This document shows, one piece after another, positions 33,199-42,276 of a stretch of DNA of 64,000 nt. This DNA is from Maniola hyperantus (taxonomy: Eukaryota > Arthropoda > Insecta > Lepidoptera > Nymphalidae). The stretch spans positions 744,001-808,000 of the forward strand of contig NC_048562.1 of assembly GCF_902806685.2 (NCBI RefSeq), read 5' to 3'. The notes under the pieces are model-generated. The model was not told where the DNA came from. It did no database searches and saw only the letters and a program-made list of their open reading frames with translations. How positions within the stretch are numbered: the first letter of the stretch is position 1; each line of letters begins with the position of its first letter. Position numbers and translations under genes: made by a program.

Positions 33199-33432
33199 TT
33201 AACTAGCTGATGCCTGCGACTTCGTCCGCGTGGATTTAGATTTTTAAAAATCCCGTGGGAACTCTTCGATCTTCTGGGATAAAAAGTAGCCTATGTCACT
33301 ATCCAGGACTTTATCTACCTATACCCATACTAAAAACACATCAATCCGTTGCACCGTTGCAACGTGATTGAAGGATAAACCAATAAACCAACAAAAAAAC
33401 ACACTTTCGCATTTATAATAAGGGTACGATAT
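33199..33432 (-). mobile_element. Helitron-like element A
   Basis: Minus-strand copy from actagctgatgcctgcgact to ctttcgcatttataata. The body is a variant with 'caccgttgcaacgtgattga' instead of the CAGA run. Confidence 0.6.
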
Positions 33433-33835
33433 AAGTACTTAATATGGGTACGGGAAAGAATCTCTAACATTCTTTATTGAAACTAAAGTCTACGATCATT
33501 GAACTTAGGCAAGTAGTTACATTGAATCATTTAAGCATCTCGAACGTGACGGGAAAGCCAAATAAACCATAATTACTGCAAATATTTGACCCAATAGGCC
33601 AAAAAACCTATAAAAGAACCGATCGGCCCCATCGGTAGATGGTACCTAGTGTGAGATCATTCCTTTTTAGTAGTTTACTTTCTCAAATAGATTCAAAGTA
33701 ACTTTATTATCGATGACAGTTTGAAATTGTTATTTAAACGGCTTTTTGAAAAGCCGTGATAGTCTTGTGGTTTTTGCCTCAATATTAGCTTATTAGGCTG
33801 GTTAATTATCCATACTATATTTAACATTTCTTTTA

Positions 33836-34000
33836 TTCTGTCTGTCTGTCTGTCTGCTAGCCTTTCACGGCCCATCCGTTCAACCGATTTTGACGAAATT
33901 TGGTACAGCGATAGCTTGCATCCCGGGGAAAATCAAAGAGTTCCTACGCGACTTTTAAAAACCTAAATCCACGCGGACGAAGTCGCGGGCATCATCTAGT
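33836..34000 (+). mobile_element. Helitron-like element A
   Basis: Plus-strand copy with CTGT run at 33838-33854 and a complete CTAG end (gcgggcatcatctagt). Confidence 0.6.
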
Positions 34001-34062
34001 GACTAATATACCTCTTTCCCCTCCAACTAAGCGAAAAGCGTGTGCTAGGAGCTTGGAGTAAA
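34000..34062 (-). mobile_element. SINE family 2, 3' fragment
   Basis: gactaatatacctctttccc followed by 'ctccaactaagcg', the 3' body of family 2 in complement. The head is missing. Confidence 0.5.
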
Positions 34063-34314
34063 TAGTTAGGAACTTGCCAAGTTAAAATCTACGTCATTTT
34101 ATTTGTCTGCCAGTTTCAGGTTAATCTCAAAACGAACGCCATCTGATAACTGTACAGAGGTCGCTAACTGTACATCAGAGTTACCCAAAATATTTGCGCG
34201 TCCGTACATGACTTGAATTCTCGAGCGTACAGATTTTGATAAGGCTCACTCGAGTAGCGTATAAGGAAGTTTGGTTCCGTAGATTCTATTTTTTATTTCT
34301 TACTAGATGATACT

Positions 34315-34636
34315 GTCATCATCATCATGATCAACCCATCGCCGGCTTACTACAGAGCACGGGTATCCTCTTAGAGTGAGAAGGGTTTTGGCCATAGTCT
34401 ACCACGCTGGCCATGTGCGGATTGGTAGACTTCACACACCTTTGAAAACATTATGGAGAACTCTCAGGCATGCAGGTTTCCTCACGATGTTTTCCTTCAC
34501 CGTTAAAGCAAGTGATATTTGATTAATTAAAACGCACATAACAGCGAAAAGTTAGAGGTGCGTGTGGTGCACGGGATCGAACCCCCGACCTCCGATTAGA
34601 AGGCGGACGTCCTAACCACTAGGCTATCACAGCTTC
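34315..34636 (-). mobile_element. SINE family 1, full length
   Basis: Minus-strand copy with an ATCATCATGATC tail, conserved body and a tRNA-like head ending gaggctatcacag-type in complement. Confidence 0.75.
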
Positions 34637-34654
34637 GTCCCTGTAGGTTTCAGT

Positions 34655-35345
34655 TTTAGGTCTGGCGCAGTGGTAAGCGCTGTTGTCTTATTAGTGGGAG
34701 GTCCAGGTTCGATTTCAGGGTTTGGAATTTAAAATTTCTAAATTTCTGGTCTGGTCTGGTGGGAGGCTTCGGCCGTGGCTATTTACCACCCTACCGACAA
34801 AACCGTGCCGCCTAAGCGTTCCGGTACGATGCCGTGTAAGGCCCGGCGCCCATTATCGGCATCGGCACGGAACAGGATCCTTCGGCATCCTACATGCAAG
34901 CGCACACTGTCGGAAACTATGCTTTGGCATGCTGCAACGTTCTTAGGGATGACGAGGCGTCCTACAGCATGCCGCACCGTCCTGTAGCCCCGCAGGGCAA
35001 GCTATCCCCGAGTGGTGCCTCGGCGCCGGCGGCGTACCGAAGGATGTCGAAGCATCCCGAAGCATTCTTAAGGCTGCCGATACAGCAGCCTCAAGCATAC
35101 CGAAGCGGTATTTTTATTATAACGACCATATATAATGGAAATTTCTACTTTATTGTCATTATGTTAATGTATATTGCTATTTGCCACCTAAAATCCTCAG
35201 TCGTGCCGATGCCGATAATGGGCGCCGGGCCTAAGGGTGTGGGTTTAATAAAAACTGCTATACCTCTTCCAGGTTAACCCGCTTCTATCTTAGACTGCAT
35301 TATCACTTACCGCCAGGTGAGATTGCAGTCAAGGGTTAACTTGTA
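34655..35345 (+). mobile_element. SINE family 3 carrying a Harbinger-like insertion
   Basis: The tRNA-like head is tctggcgcagtggtaagcgc with B box GGTTCGATTTC, and the body resumes after 35234 (gggtgtgggtttaataaaaa to gagattgcagtcaaggg). The insertion at 34840-35231 splits it. Confidence 0.65.
34840..35231. mobile_element. Harbinger-like non-autonomous transposon
   Basis: Perfect 30-bp inverted ends beginning GGCCCGGCGCCCATTATCGG, flanked on both sides by TAA (34837-34839 and 35232-35234). A 3-bp TWA target duplication is the mark of PIF/Harbinger elements. The core is GC-rich and codes for nothing recognisable. Confidence 0.7.
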
Positions 35346-35689
35346 TCTAAATAAATAAACAGTTGTTTAACAATTTTATTTTTAATATTAGTGTGGATTA
35401 AACAATACCGAGAGAATATTTTCACTAAAAAAAAGGGGATCCTAAAATTCAGACATAATAGATACCATCATGTAACCAAACTATGACTTCACTGAACACC
35501 TGCAACTGAACAACAAGAACCATAAGAGTCGGCATTTTAACTACAAAATTCAATAAAAAGAAAATACGGGACGAATTGAGAACCTCCTCCTTTTTGTAGT
35601 CGGTCAAAAAGTAGCTTACCTACTTTTATAAAAATATTTTAAAACATCCATACTTCCATATTCATACTTAATCAATTTAAATAAAAGCG

Positions 35690-35752
35690 AAATACCACTC
35701 ACTCACTCACTCACTCACTCACTCACTTACTCACTCACTCACTCACTGACTA
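35690..35752. repeat. CACT microsatellite
   Basis: About fourteen near-perfect CACT units with one or two variants, followed by a region similar to other microsatellite-bearing Lepidopteran repeats. Confidence 0.7.
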
Positions 35753-35914
35753 ATCACGAAAACTCAGGAACTAAATACGAAAACTTGAAATTTGGAAATT
35801 AGGTTCGTTCTAGGGCGTAGGTAAGAAACGGTTTTCAGAAAATCGCCCTCTTAGGGTTTGAAATGGAGGGTGGAAGGTTATATGAAAGTCTTTGAAGTTA
35901 TAGAACTGAAAATC

Positions 35915-36105
35915 GACAACACAACGCAACTCAACACAACGCAATGTATCGCATCGCATCGCCATGCAACCTAGACCACGCCACACAACGCAACGCACCA
36001 CAACGTACCACAAGGCATCGTATCGCATCGAATCGCAACGCAACGCACAGCAACGCAACGCCACGCCACGCCAAGCAACGCAGCGCATCGTATCGGGTGG
36101 CGGGG
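35915..36105. repeat. degenerate CAACG/CATCG simple repeat
   Basis: Short units such as caacgcaacg, catcgcatcg and cacgccacgc repeat for about 190 bp. Overlapping open frames on both strands here are by-products of the simple sequence. Confidence 0.7.
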
Positions 36106-36130
36106 CAGGTCGCTATAATTTACGAATATC

Positions 36131-36348
36131 ATCATAACATCATCATCATCATGATCAACCCATCGTCGGCTCACTACAGAGCACGGGTCTCCTCTTAGAG
36201 TGAGAAGGGTTTTGGCCATAGTCCACGCTGGCCATGTGCGGATTGGTAGACTTCACACACCTTTGAGAACTTTATGGAGAACTCTCAGGCATGCAGGTCT
36301 CCTCACGATGTTTTCCTTCACCGTTAAAGCAAGTGATATTTAAACATC
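36131..36348 (-). mobile_element. SINE family 1, 3' half
   Basis: Minus-strand copy with ATCATCATCATGATC tail at 36138-36156 and body through 'ttaaagcaagtgatatt'. The head is missing. Confidence 0.65.
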
Positions 36349-36391
36349 ACTGACTGATATTTTTTTAGTGTTTTACCTACACTTCAAGGAA

Positions 36392-36505
36392 ATTACTAAA
36401 TAATTTTAAATACATATCAAGGCATTGGGCGCGAACCCAGAAGATGCAGGTTCGGTTCCTGCCGGTTACGCAATTTTTGATATGTATTTAAAATTATTTA
36501 GTAAT
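36392..36505. repeat. 29-bp perfect inverted repeat with a tRNA-arm-like loop
   Basis: ATTACTAAATAATTTTAAAT and nine more bases (36392-36420) are matched perfectly in reverse complement at 36477-36505. The 56-nt loop contains GCAGG TTCGGTT CCTGC, which has the form of a tRNA T arm, followed by cggttacgca. Confidence 0.7.
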
Positions 36506-36759
36506 AACTGACTGAGACGGCTCATGGGATAGGGTGTGAGGTGCGGTTGTACCTCACGAACAGTTAACAATAAAAAGTCTGCCTATACGTCAAGGCGACT
36601 CCACGCCATTCCTGTTCCATAGACCAGAGGTAAGTAACCGCGTGCGAATCAAAAATAATCGCAATATACTTACAAGTTACAACTCTATTTGTGAGCGTGA
36701 TTTGAATTTGTCGCATAGATAAGTATTTAAAATATTCAATACTAATGCTTTCTTCTACA

Positions 36760-36924
36760 AGTCCCGCAAATTGCTATTGCGCTGGAACCATGTCTCATTA
36801 ACATCGAAATAACGTCATTTTGACGTCAGCCGAAATAAAATATACCATCAGCTCGAAACTTCAATCTAGTGCTGACGTCACTAAAATGGCGGCCACGCGC
36901 ATTAGCAATTTGCGGGACTTATAA
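36760..36924 (+). mobile_element. MITE with AGTCCCGCAAA ends
   Basis: Inverted ends AAGTCCCGCAAATTGCTA and TAGCAATTTGCGGGACTT. The core contains several TGACGTCA-like words. Confidence 0.7.
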
Positions 36925-36966
36925 TATGATAGCTTATTTCAGCGACTTTTTAAATAGGTGTAGGTA

Positions 36967-37137
36967 TAAGTCCCGCAAATTGCTAATGCACGTGGCCGGC
37001 ATTTTAGTGACGTCAGCACTAGAGTGAAGTTTCGAGCTGATGGTATATTTTTATTTCGGCTGACGTCAAAATGACGTCATTTCGATGTTAATGAATTATG
37101 AGACATGGTTCCAGCACAATAGCAATATGCGGGACTC
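36967..37137 (-). mobile_element. MITE with AGTCCCGCAAA ends, inverted partner
   Basis: Same family as 36760-36924 but in the opposite direction and about 42 bp away, so the pair can fold into one long hairpin. Confidence 0.7.
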
Positions 37138-37199
37138 AGTTAAATAACTTTTATTTTCATAAAATTGAACCATACAATAAATTCTCTGAAAAATATGTA

Positions 37200-37262
37200 G
37201 GAAAATAAATTCTCCCGGTTTCGAACCCGCGATCCTTTAGGACCGGGTGCAACCGAGATGCA
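37200..37262 (-). repeat. tRNA-like fragment
   Basis: In complement it reads gatcgcgggttcgaaaccgg, a B-box-like word with a possible T stem. No full cloverleaf could be drawn, so a SINE head is more likely than a gene. Confidence 0.4.
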
Positions 37263-37669
37263 ATCTTACCAAGAACCGCAATTTGCTTTAGGATGGTACC
37301 TTACCTTTGCCTAAATCTGTATCTATGGTTTAAAAAATAAACTCAGTGTTGCCAGCAAACAATATAACCCACTACCACATCACAAATCTCCAGACGATAA
37401 CAATTTAGATTCCGATAGCATCTCACGTTGGTGGAATACCAACTAGTTCCTGATGCCAACGACCTAGGCAGTAGGCACTTTTACGTAATATCACTCTTTT
37501 TATGGAGTAACTAGGGTCATTTACCGGTAAATCATGATTTACCGGTAAATTGCAGTCTCAAGTTGAACGTAATAACCTTGTCCAAACTTGTAGTAGTATT
37601 TTCAATTTATCCTCTTCAGGAAAGGCAAAGGTCGTGAACCATGCAGCCTGGTTGCCCAAACTTGTGTGT

Positions 37670-38270
37670 TATCATCATTATCAATCGTTAGACGTCCACT
37701 GCTGGTCTCTTGTAGGGTCGCTACACGCCACGGTCTTGCGTTTGATATCGTCTGTCCACCTAATAGAAGGGTCTTCCAATGCTGCACTTTCCGGTGCGAG
37801 GTCATCATTCTAGCTCCTTGGGACCCCAACATCTATTGTGTTTTTAAACTATGTTTTTTTTAATAAAAATGGTGAGCAAACAAGCAGGCGGGTCACCTGA
37901 TGTTAAGTGATTACCGTCGCCCATGAACATTTGCATTACCAGAGGAACCACCAATGCCGGCCATTCAGGAATTTGTTGGTCCGCCCCTTGAATAACCCCA
38001 TGTTGTAATCTAGTGGGAACACCGCCGAAAGGCGTTGATTCCACAGTTTGTATGTGCGTGGAGAAAAGCATCTCGCACAACAGGCGGTCGAAGTGCACCA
38101 GAGACCCAGGTGGTGAGGGTCCTGGCCATTGCCACTTCAGCTTCGCAAATCGAAACCCGTTTACCTATGTCAGTTACTCTTCTTTCCCTACGTATCTCTT
38201 CCAAGCATAGCTCTCTCCATCACCCGTTGAGCTTTATGAGCTTTCTTATGGTACCTAGGTCCCTGGTCCA
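37670..38270 (-). mobile_element. RTE-like LINE 3' end with repeat D inserted
   Basis: RTE-like blocks at 37670-37855 and 38115-38260 (minus strand) flank a family D copy at 37855-38115 (ggtgagcaaacaagcaggcg to agcatctcgcacaacagg). Confidence 0.6.
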
Positions 38271-38579
38271 ATGTTGGTACTAAAGACATTTTCACATTAA
38301 AAACTTTATCATCACAAAAAGTTAAATCATTAACTTTTATAGGTCCAAAAATACTGCAAGTTTCTGAAAAAGCTTGTGAATATCTTCAATTACTCTGAAA
38401 TCTAAAAAAATTATCTATTGTTAAATCATGCGTTTAGTTCGATAGAATCTGTGATGTAAATTGAAGCGGGCGTGGGAATAAACACTTTTCGGAATTCATG
38501 CATTCTTGTGAATGTAGAATTTAAATGAATGCGATCACTTCTGGACTGGACATAAGCATATCCAGCATGCATTGCCAGA

Positions 38580-38644
38580 CAATTTATTAAAGTTTAAGGG
38601 TATCTGGCAGGGGGTTGCCAGACACCCTTAAACTTCATAAATTG
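38580..38644. ncRNA. pre-miRNA-sized hairpin
   Basis: CAATTTATTAAAGTTTAAGG and the following ten bases pair with the downstream arm ending CTTCATAAATTG, with about one mismatch or bulge and a loop of about 7 nt (ggggg core). Total length 65 nt. It could equally be a small palindromic MITE. No transcript evidence. Confidence 0.3.
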
Positions 38645-38724
38645 TTAGCGATACATGCCCTCACGGGCTCTTAGCCCATAAGTAGGTACAGTAGGCATGA
38701 CTAAGTTTTTTTTTTTTAAATTTA

Positions 38725-38800
38725 TAGATTAGCGCTTGGCTGCAATCAGACCTGGTGGCAAGTGATGATGCAGCCTAAGATGGAGCGCGCTAGCCTAGAA
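38725..38800 (-). mobile_element. SINE family 3, 3' fragment
   Basis: gcttggctgcaatcagacct then gcctaagatggagcgcgcta, the 3' block of family 3 in complement, diverged. Confidence 0.5.
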
Positions 38801-39016
38801 GATGCCTATTCACTCTCGACTTGAAGGTACCCATATTATAATTGGAGTGGAAAACTGATGCTGGAAGGGTGTTCTAGATCTTAGCGGTTCGAATCAGAAA
38901 TGAGGAGGCAAATCGCTTCGTATGTATCCGTGGAATTTCGACTACGTACGGGTGCAGAGCTTGGCGATGCCTTGCCATTGATTGCATTGATTGTTTTTAG
39001 GACGCCATTTATAATA

Positions 39017-40560
39017 GTTAGGGAGGCGAGGTAGCTAAATGGCGTAATTCAACGGCGCCGTCGAGACGTATCAAAATCGAAAGATAAAATAATTTCGAAA
39101 AGAAAAGCTCGTATGGTAAAAACCATTTTAGCGGTGGGTTTGGCGTGTACGGTTTTTCAAAAATGTTTAAAAAAACAGTTACTTGGGCATTCTCGAGCGC
39201 GTCAGATATTCATACTACGTATGCCCCAAGTGCCTCTGATAACAACGGTATACTAATCTGCCGGTTTGCGTGGTGGGGGTAGGCATATAAAGTAGGTAGT
39301 CAAAAATGCAAAAAAAAAAAAATTACTCGAGCGCGTCAGATTTTCGGAAGGGGTGTTGAGTAGGCCCCAAGGAAGCTCCCTTTAAAAAAACTGACGATTT
39401 CGGCGCGAGTATAAGTTACGATGAATTTTTGAAAATGCAAAAAAAAAAAGTTTTTTCGAAATACTCGAGCGCGTCAGATTTTCATAGGGGAGGTTTATCT
39501 CGGTATCCTGAAAGCATATTTTCTTAATCTGACAAAAATGTTGGTGGGTTCTCTTAATCTGACCGAAAAAGGTTTTTTGGTTTCTTTTTTTTCCTTTCTT
39601 TCTCCTTGATAATTGAAATTAAGGAAAAATACTGGTAGGACGGCATATTTCCGCGAAGCGCTCAGTCTGTATTACATGTTTATGGCAAATTCCTCTTTTT
39701 TGCTTCAATTCTTCACTTCGTTTTGCTTACGGTACGTCCAAAAAACAATTTGAGGATCAACAGGCTATTGAATAATATACATACATGAAACTACATGTTA
39801 ATGATACTTTTGTATACAGATACGCGTAACTTTTTCCGAGTCCACGAAAATTGTCGTGAAGCTTTAGAAAAAAAAATTTTTTGAGATATAATAAAAGTCA
39901 CATAATTTAATTATCGTTATTTCATATCAATTTTTTAACGCCCTCAGCTTTTGAGATATACTCAAAAAACCGGGAGTTTGAGTTTTTATGATGCTTCAAG
40001 TCAAAAAGTTTTAACTTTGAACAAAAATGTAAAGAGACCTTTTTTGTGTAAAATAAAATTACCTTTTTTGTTTATTTAAACTTTTTTTTGGTAAAATGTA
40101 TCGTTCGCGACTTATATGCCGCAACGCGTTTTTCGGAAGACGAAATGGCTCCTCCACACTTCCGGTCATGCGGAAACCGGCAGATTTTGTATTTTTAGTA
40201 AATTTTAGATTATATTCTTCAAAGTAAAAAAATAAAAAATCGCGCTCGAGAATTCCGGATTAACGTTTTTTTTTACAAGTTCGCGACCCTATAACTCGGC
40301 GGCGTCAAGGACTTATCGTCAGATTAGTTAAATTTAGTCTTAAAACACTAAAATCAACCCCCAATATCTTAATCTGACGCGCTCGAGTATTTCAGACTAT
40401 CGATTTTTTTTTATTAATCTGATCGTCTATCCTAGGCGCGCGTCACTACATATAGAGCTAAATACTTTACAAGGTTGTTCTATTAGGTCTAAGGTATCTC
40501 TCATATCTTAAACTGCCACGCTCGAGTATTGCCGAAAATTCCCCTATTCGCCTCCCTAAC
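39017..40560. mobile_element. TA-flanked DNA transposon with repeated CTCGAGCGCGTCAGAT motif
   Basis: Ends GTTAGGGAGGCGA and TCGCCTCCCTAAC form perfect 13-bp inverted termini, flanked by TA on both sides (39015-39016, 40561-40562). The word CTCGAGCGCGTCAGAT occurs at about 39194, 39328 and 39461, and in the opposite direction (ATCTGACGCGCTCGAG) at about 40372, with partial copies near 40247 and 40516. No ORF of transposase size. The TA duplication fits a Tc1/mariner-type or related mobiliser. I do not recognise the family. Confidence 0.7.
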
Positions 40561-40562
40561 TA

Positions 40563-41130
40563 TAAAGTTTTGCGTTCATTTATGTTATAGTGGAATTAGA
40601 TGGTCAGAGACGTTCCTAAATAATTTACAATACTATATATACCTACATTATACAATAATAATAATAGAAAGGGTAAATAGTAGTGATTTAGCGGGACACT
40701 TTGAATCAGCACAAAAAATAACTTTCATTTTGCATGGCCCACGTCTTCCAGCGAACTTGTTTTCAGGGGTAGTTCTTTGCCATTAAATTAAATTCTAATT
40801 CAGCCCCACCTAAATTCGTGACACGATTTTTTGCCGATCAAAGCAACCGTTGGCATATTTAAAGCACATAAGATTTCATTCATTTAAAATTTGAATGGCT
40901 CACTTTATTCAGGAGCGATTAAAATTCACATCACGCAATGCAAAGTTAAGAAAAATAACTTTATAAGTATTTGTTATACAGTTCAAGCTGGCGCGAAATT
41001 TATTCGTTAGACGATAAGAATAATATGCGAACTTGTTGCATTGTGTAGGCTTATGTCATTGAGAAGATGGCATGCTTTGCATCCGACTTCAGTAAATGGT
41101 TTAATATTAAATACATCGATGTTTAATTAG
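40563..41130. other. unassigned AT-rich DNA
   Basis: No gene, repeat boundary or regulatory signal could be supported here. Confidence 0.35.
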
Positions 41131-41187
41131 AGAGACTGGAAAAGCGCGGCAAATTAAAGAAATATCAGTATGGCAGCTCTAAAATTA

Positions 41188-41666
41188 CAGTGCGACAAAG
41201 CTATCTTGGGGCGTGGCGAAAATCGGAACTAACGTTTCCGTCAAGTGTCCCCTGTGTTCTTGTTTGAATATTCTAAGCCTTTGTCGTAGACTGACTAAAA
41301 AAGCTAGACCAAAGTATATACTGTGTAACCACGTGTGAGATAGCAATAGCGCGACGTACCACGTAACGATCAATAACACGACAATTACCATTGTTTAGTA
41401 GTCAATATATTTTGTACTAACCGATCAACAATATTTGTATTAAACGTTTGTTATGTAAAACAAGTAAATAACTAATGAGAAATACAATGATGCCACGAAT
41501 TCTCAAAGTTTGTTTTGCAACTAAAGTTGTATTCCTTGGAAAAATCGGTTACACGATAAGGGACAAACGTTCCTTTGTCTAGATTTTTACTCCGTCTACG
41601 GCCTTTGTTCTCCAACAGCGCCCCCCTGTCATGTCATTCAAGTGCCAAGAAAGCCTTGTCGCACTG
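41188..41666. mobile_element. inner element with CAGTGCGACAA ends
   Basis: CAGTGCGACAAAGCTATCTT on the left faces the complement of CAGTGCGACAAGGCTTTCTT on the right (41647-41666). No target duplication could be made out. Confidence 0.55.
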
Positions 41667-41758
41667 ACAGACCAAGAATAACCTAATTTGATATAGAACA
41701 GAAATAAAAATAAGTGAATTCTAAAGTATCAGATTAGGTTATCGTGGCTAATTCCTTT

Positions 41759-41889
41759 GTACACAATCTCTAAACTAAACTAAAATATCACGTCTAAATC
41801 TACTGCTATCCCTTTCATAATGTTGCTTGCGGAAAAGGAAAGCACTAGATTTAGACCTGTTAATTTAGTTTAGTTTAGAGATTGTGTAC
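41759..41889. mobile_element. MITE with GTACACAATCTCTAAAC ends
   Basis: Perfect terminal arms of about 28 bp (GTACACAATCTCTAAACTAA...) with partial pairing continuing through 'gtctaaatcta'. Total 131 bp. Confidence 0.65.
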
Positions 41890-42276
41890 TAGAGAATCAG
41901 CCCCGATCCAGATCTATCATACTAATTTCAGAACTGCCATATTGATATTTTTTTAATTTGCCGCGCTTTTCCAGTCTCATCTTAGCCAGACAACACGATT
42001 AACTATTTCTAAAGAAATCAAACAAGATGGCCAAGTATATAGTAGATAATCTATGAAGATGGCTATGATGCTCAAAAGACTAGAACCCAGAGCTTTAATA
42101 TCACCCTTTTTAAAAAAGCATAAGTAATTTTACGCTATCAACAAGCAACACCTTTCCATTACGTCAAAATTGTCAAAATTGCGACAAATGGTTCCGTTTC
42201 ATTGTTTACTGTGTATTTTCTCTTTATAAAGTAGTAATTTCCAAGTAATGTGTACGGAATTATAATAAAAACAATA

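Larger units (their letters stand above)
41132..41978. mobile_element. inverted-repeat element with about 55-bp arms, nest of MITEs
   Basis: GAGACTGGAAAAGCGCGGCA at 41132 is matched in reverse complement at 41959-41978, and similarity continues for about 55 bp inward. Two smaller inverted-repeat elements lie inside (41188-41666 and 41759-41889). No transposase. Confidence 0.65.

Noticed and set aside
34722..35277. Several overlapping ORFs on both strands as a GC-rich gene
   Set aside because: They lie within a Harbinger-like element with perfect inverted ends inside a SINE; composition explains the open frames.
35810..36219. Cysteine/arginine-rich or repeat-rich protein ORFs
   Set aside because: By-product of the CAACG/CATCG simple repeat; open in opposing frames.
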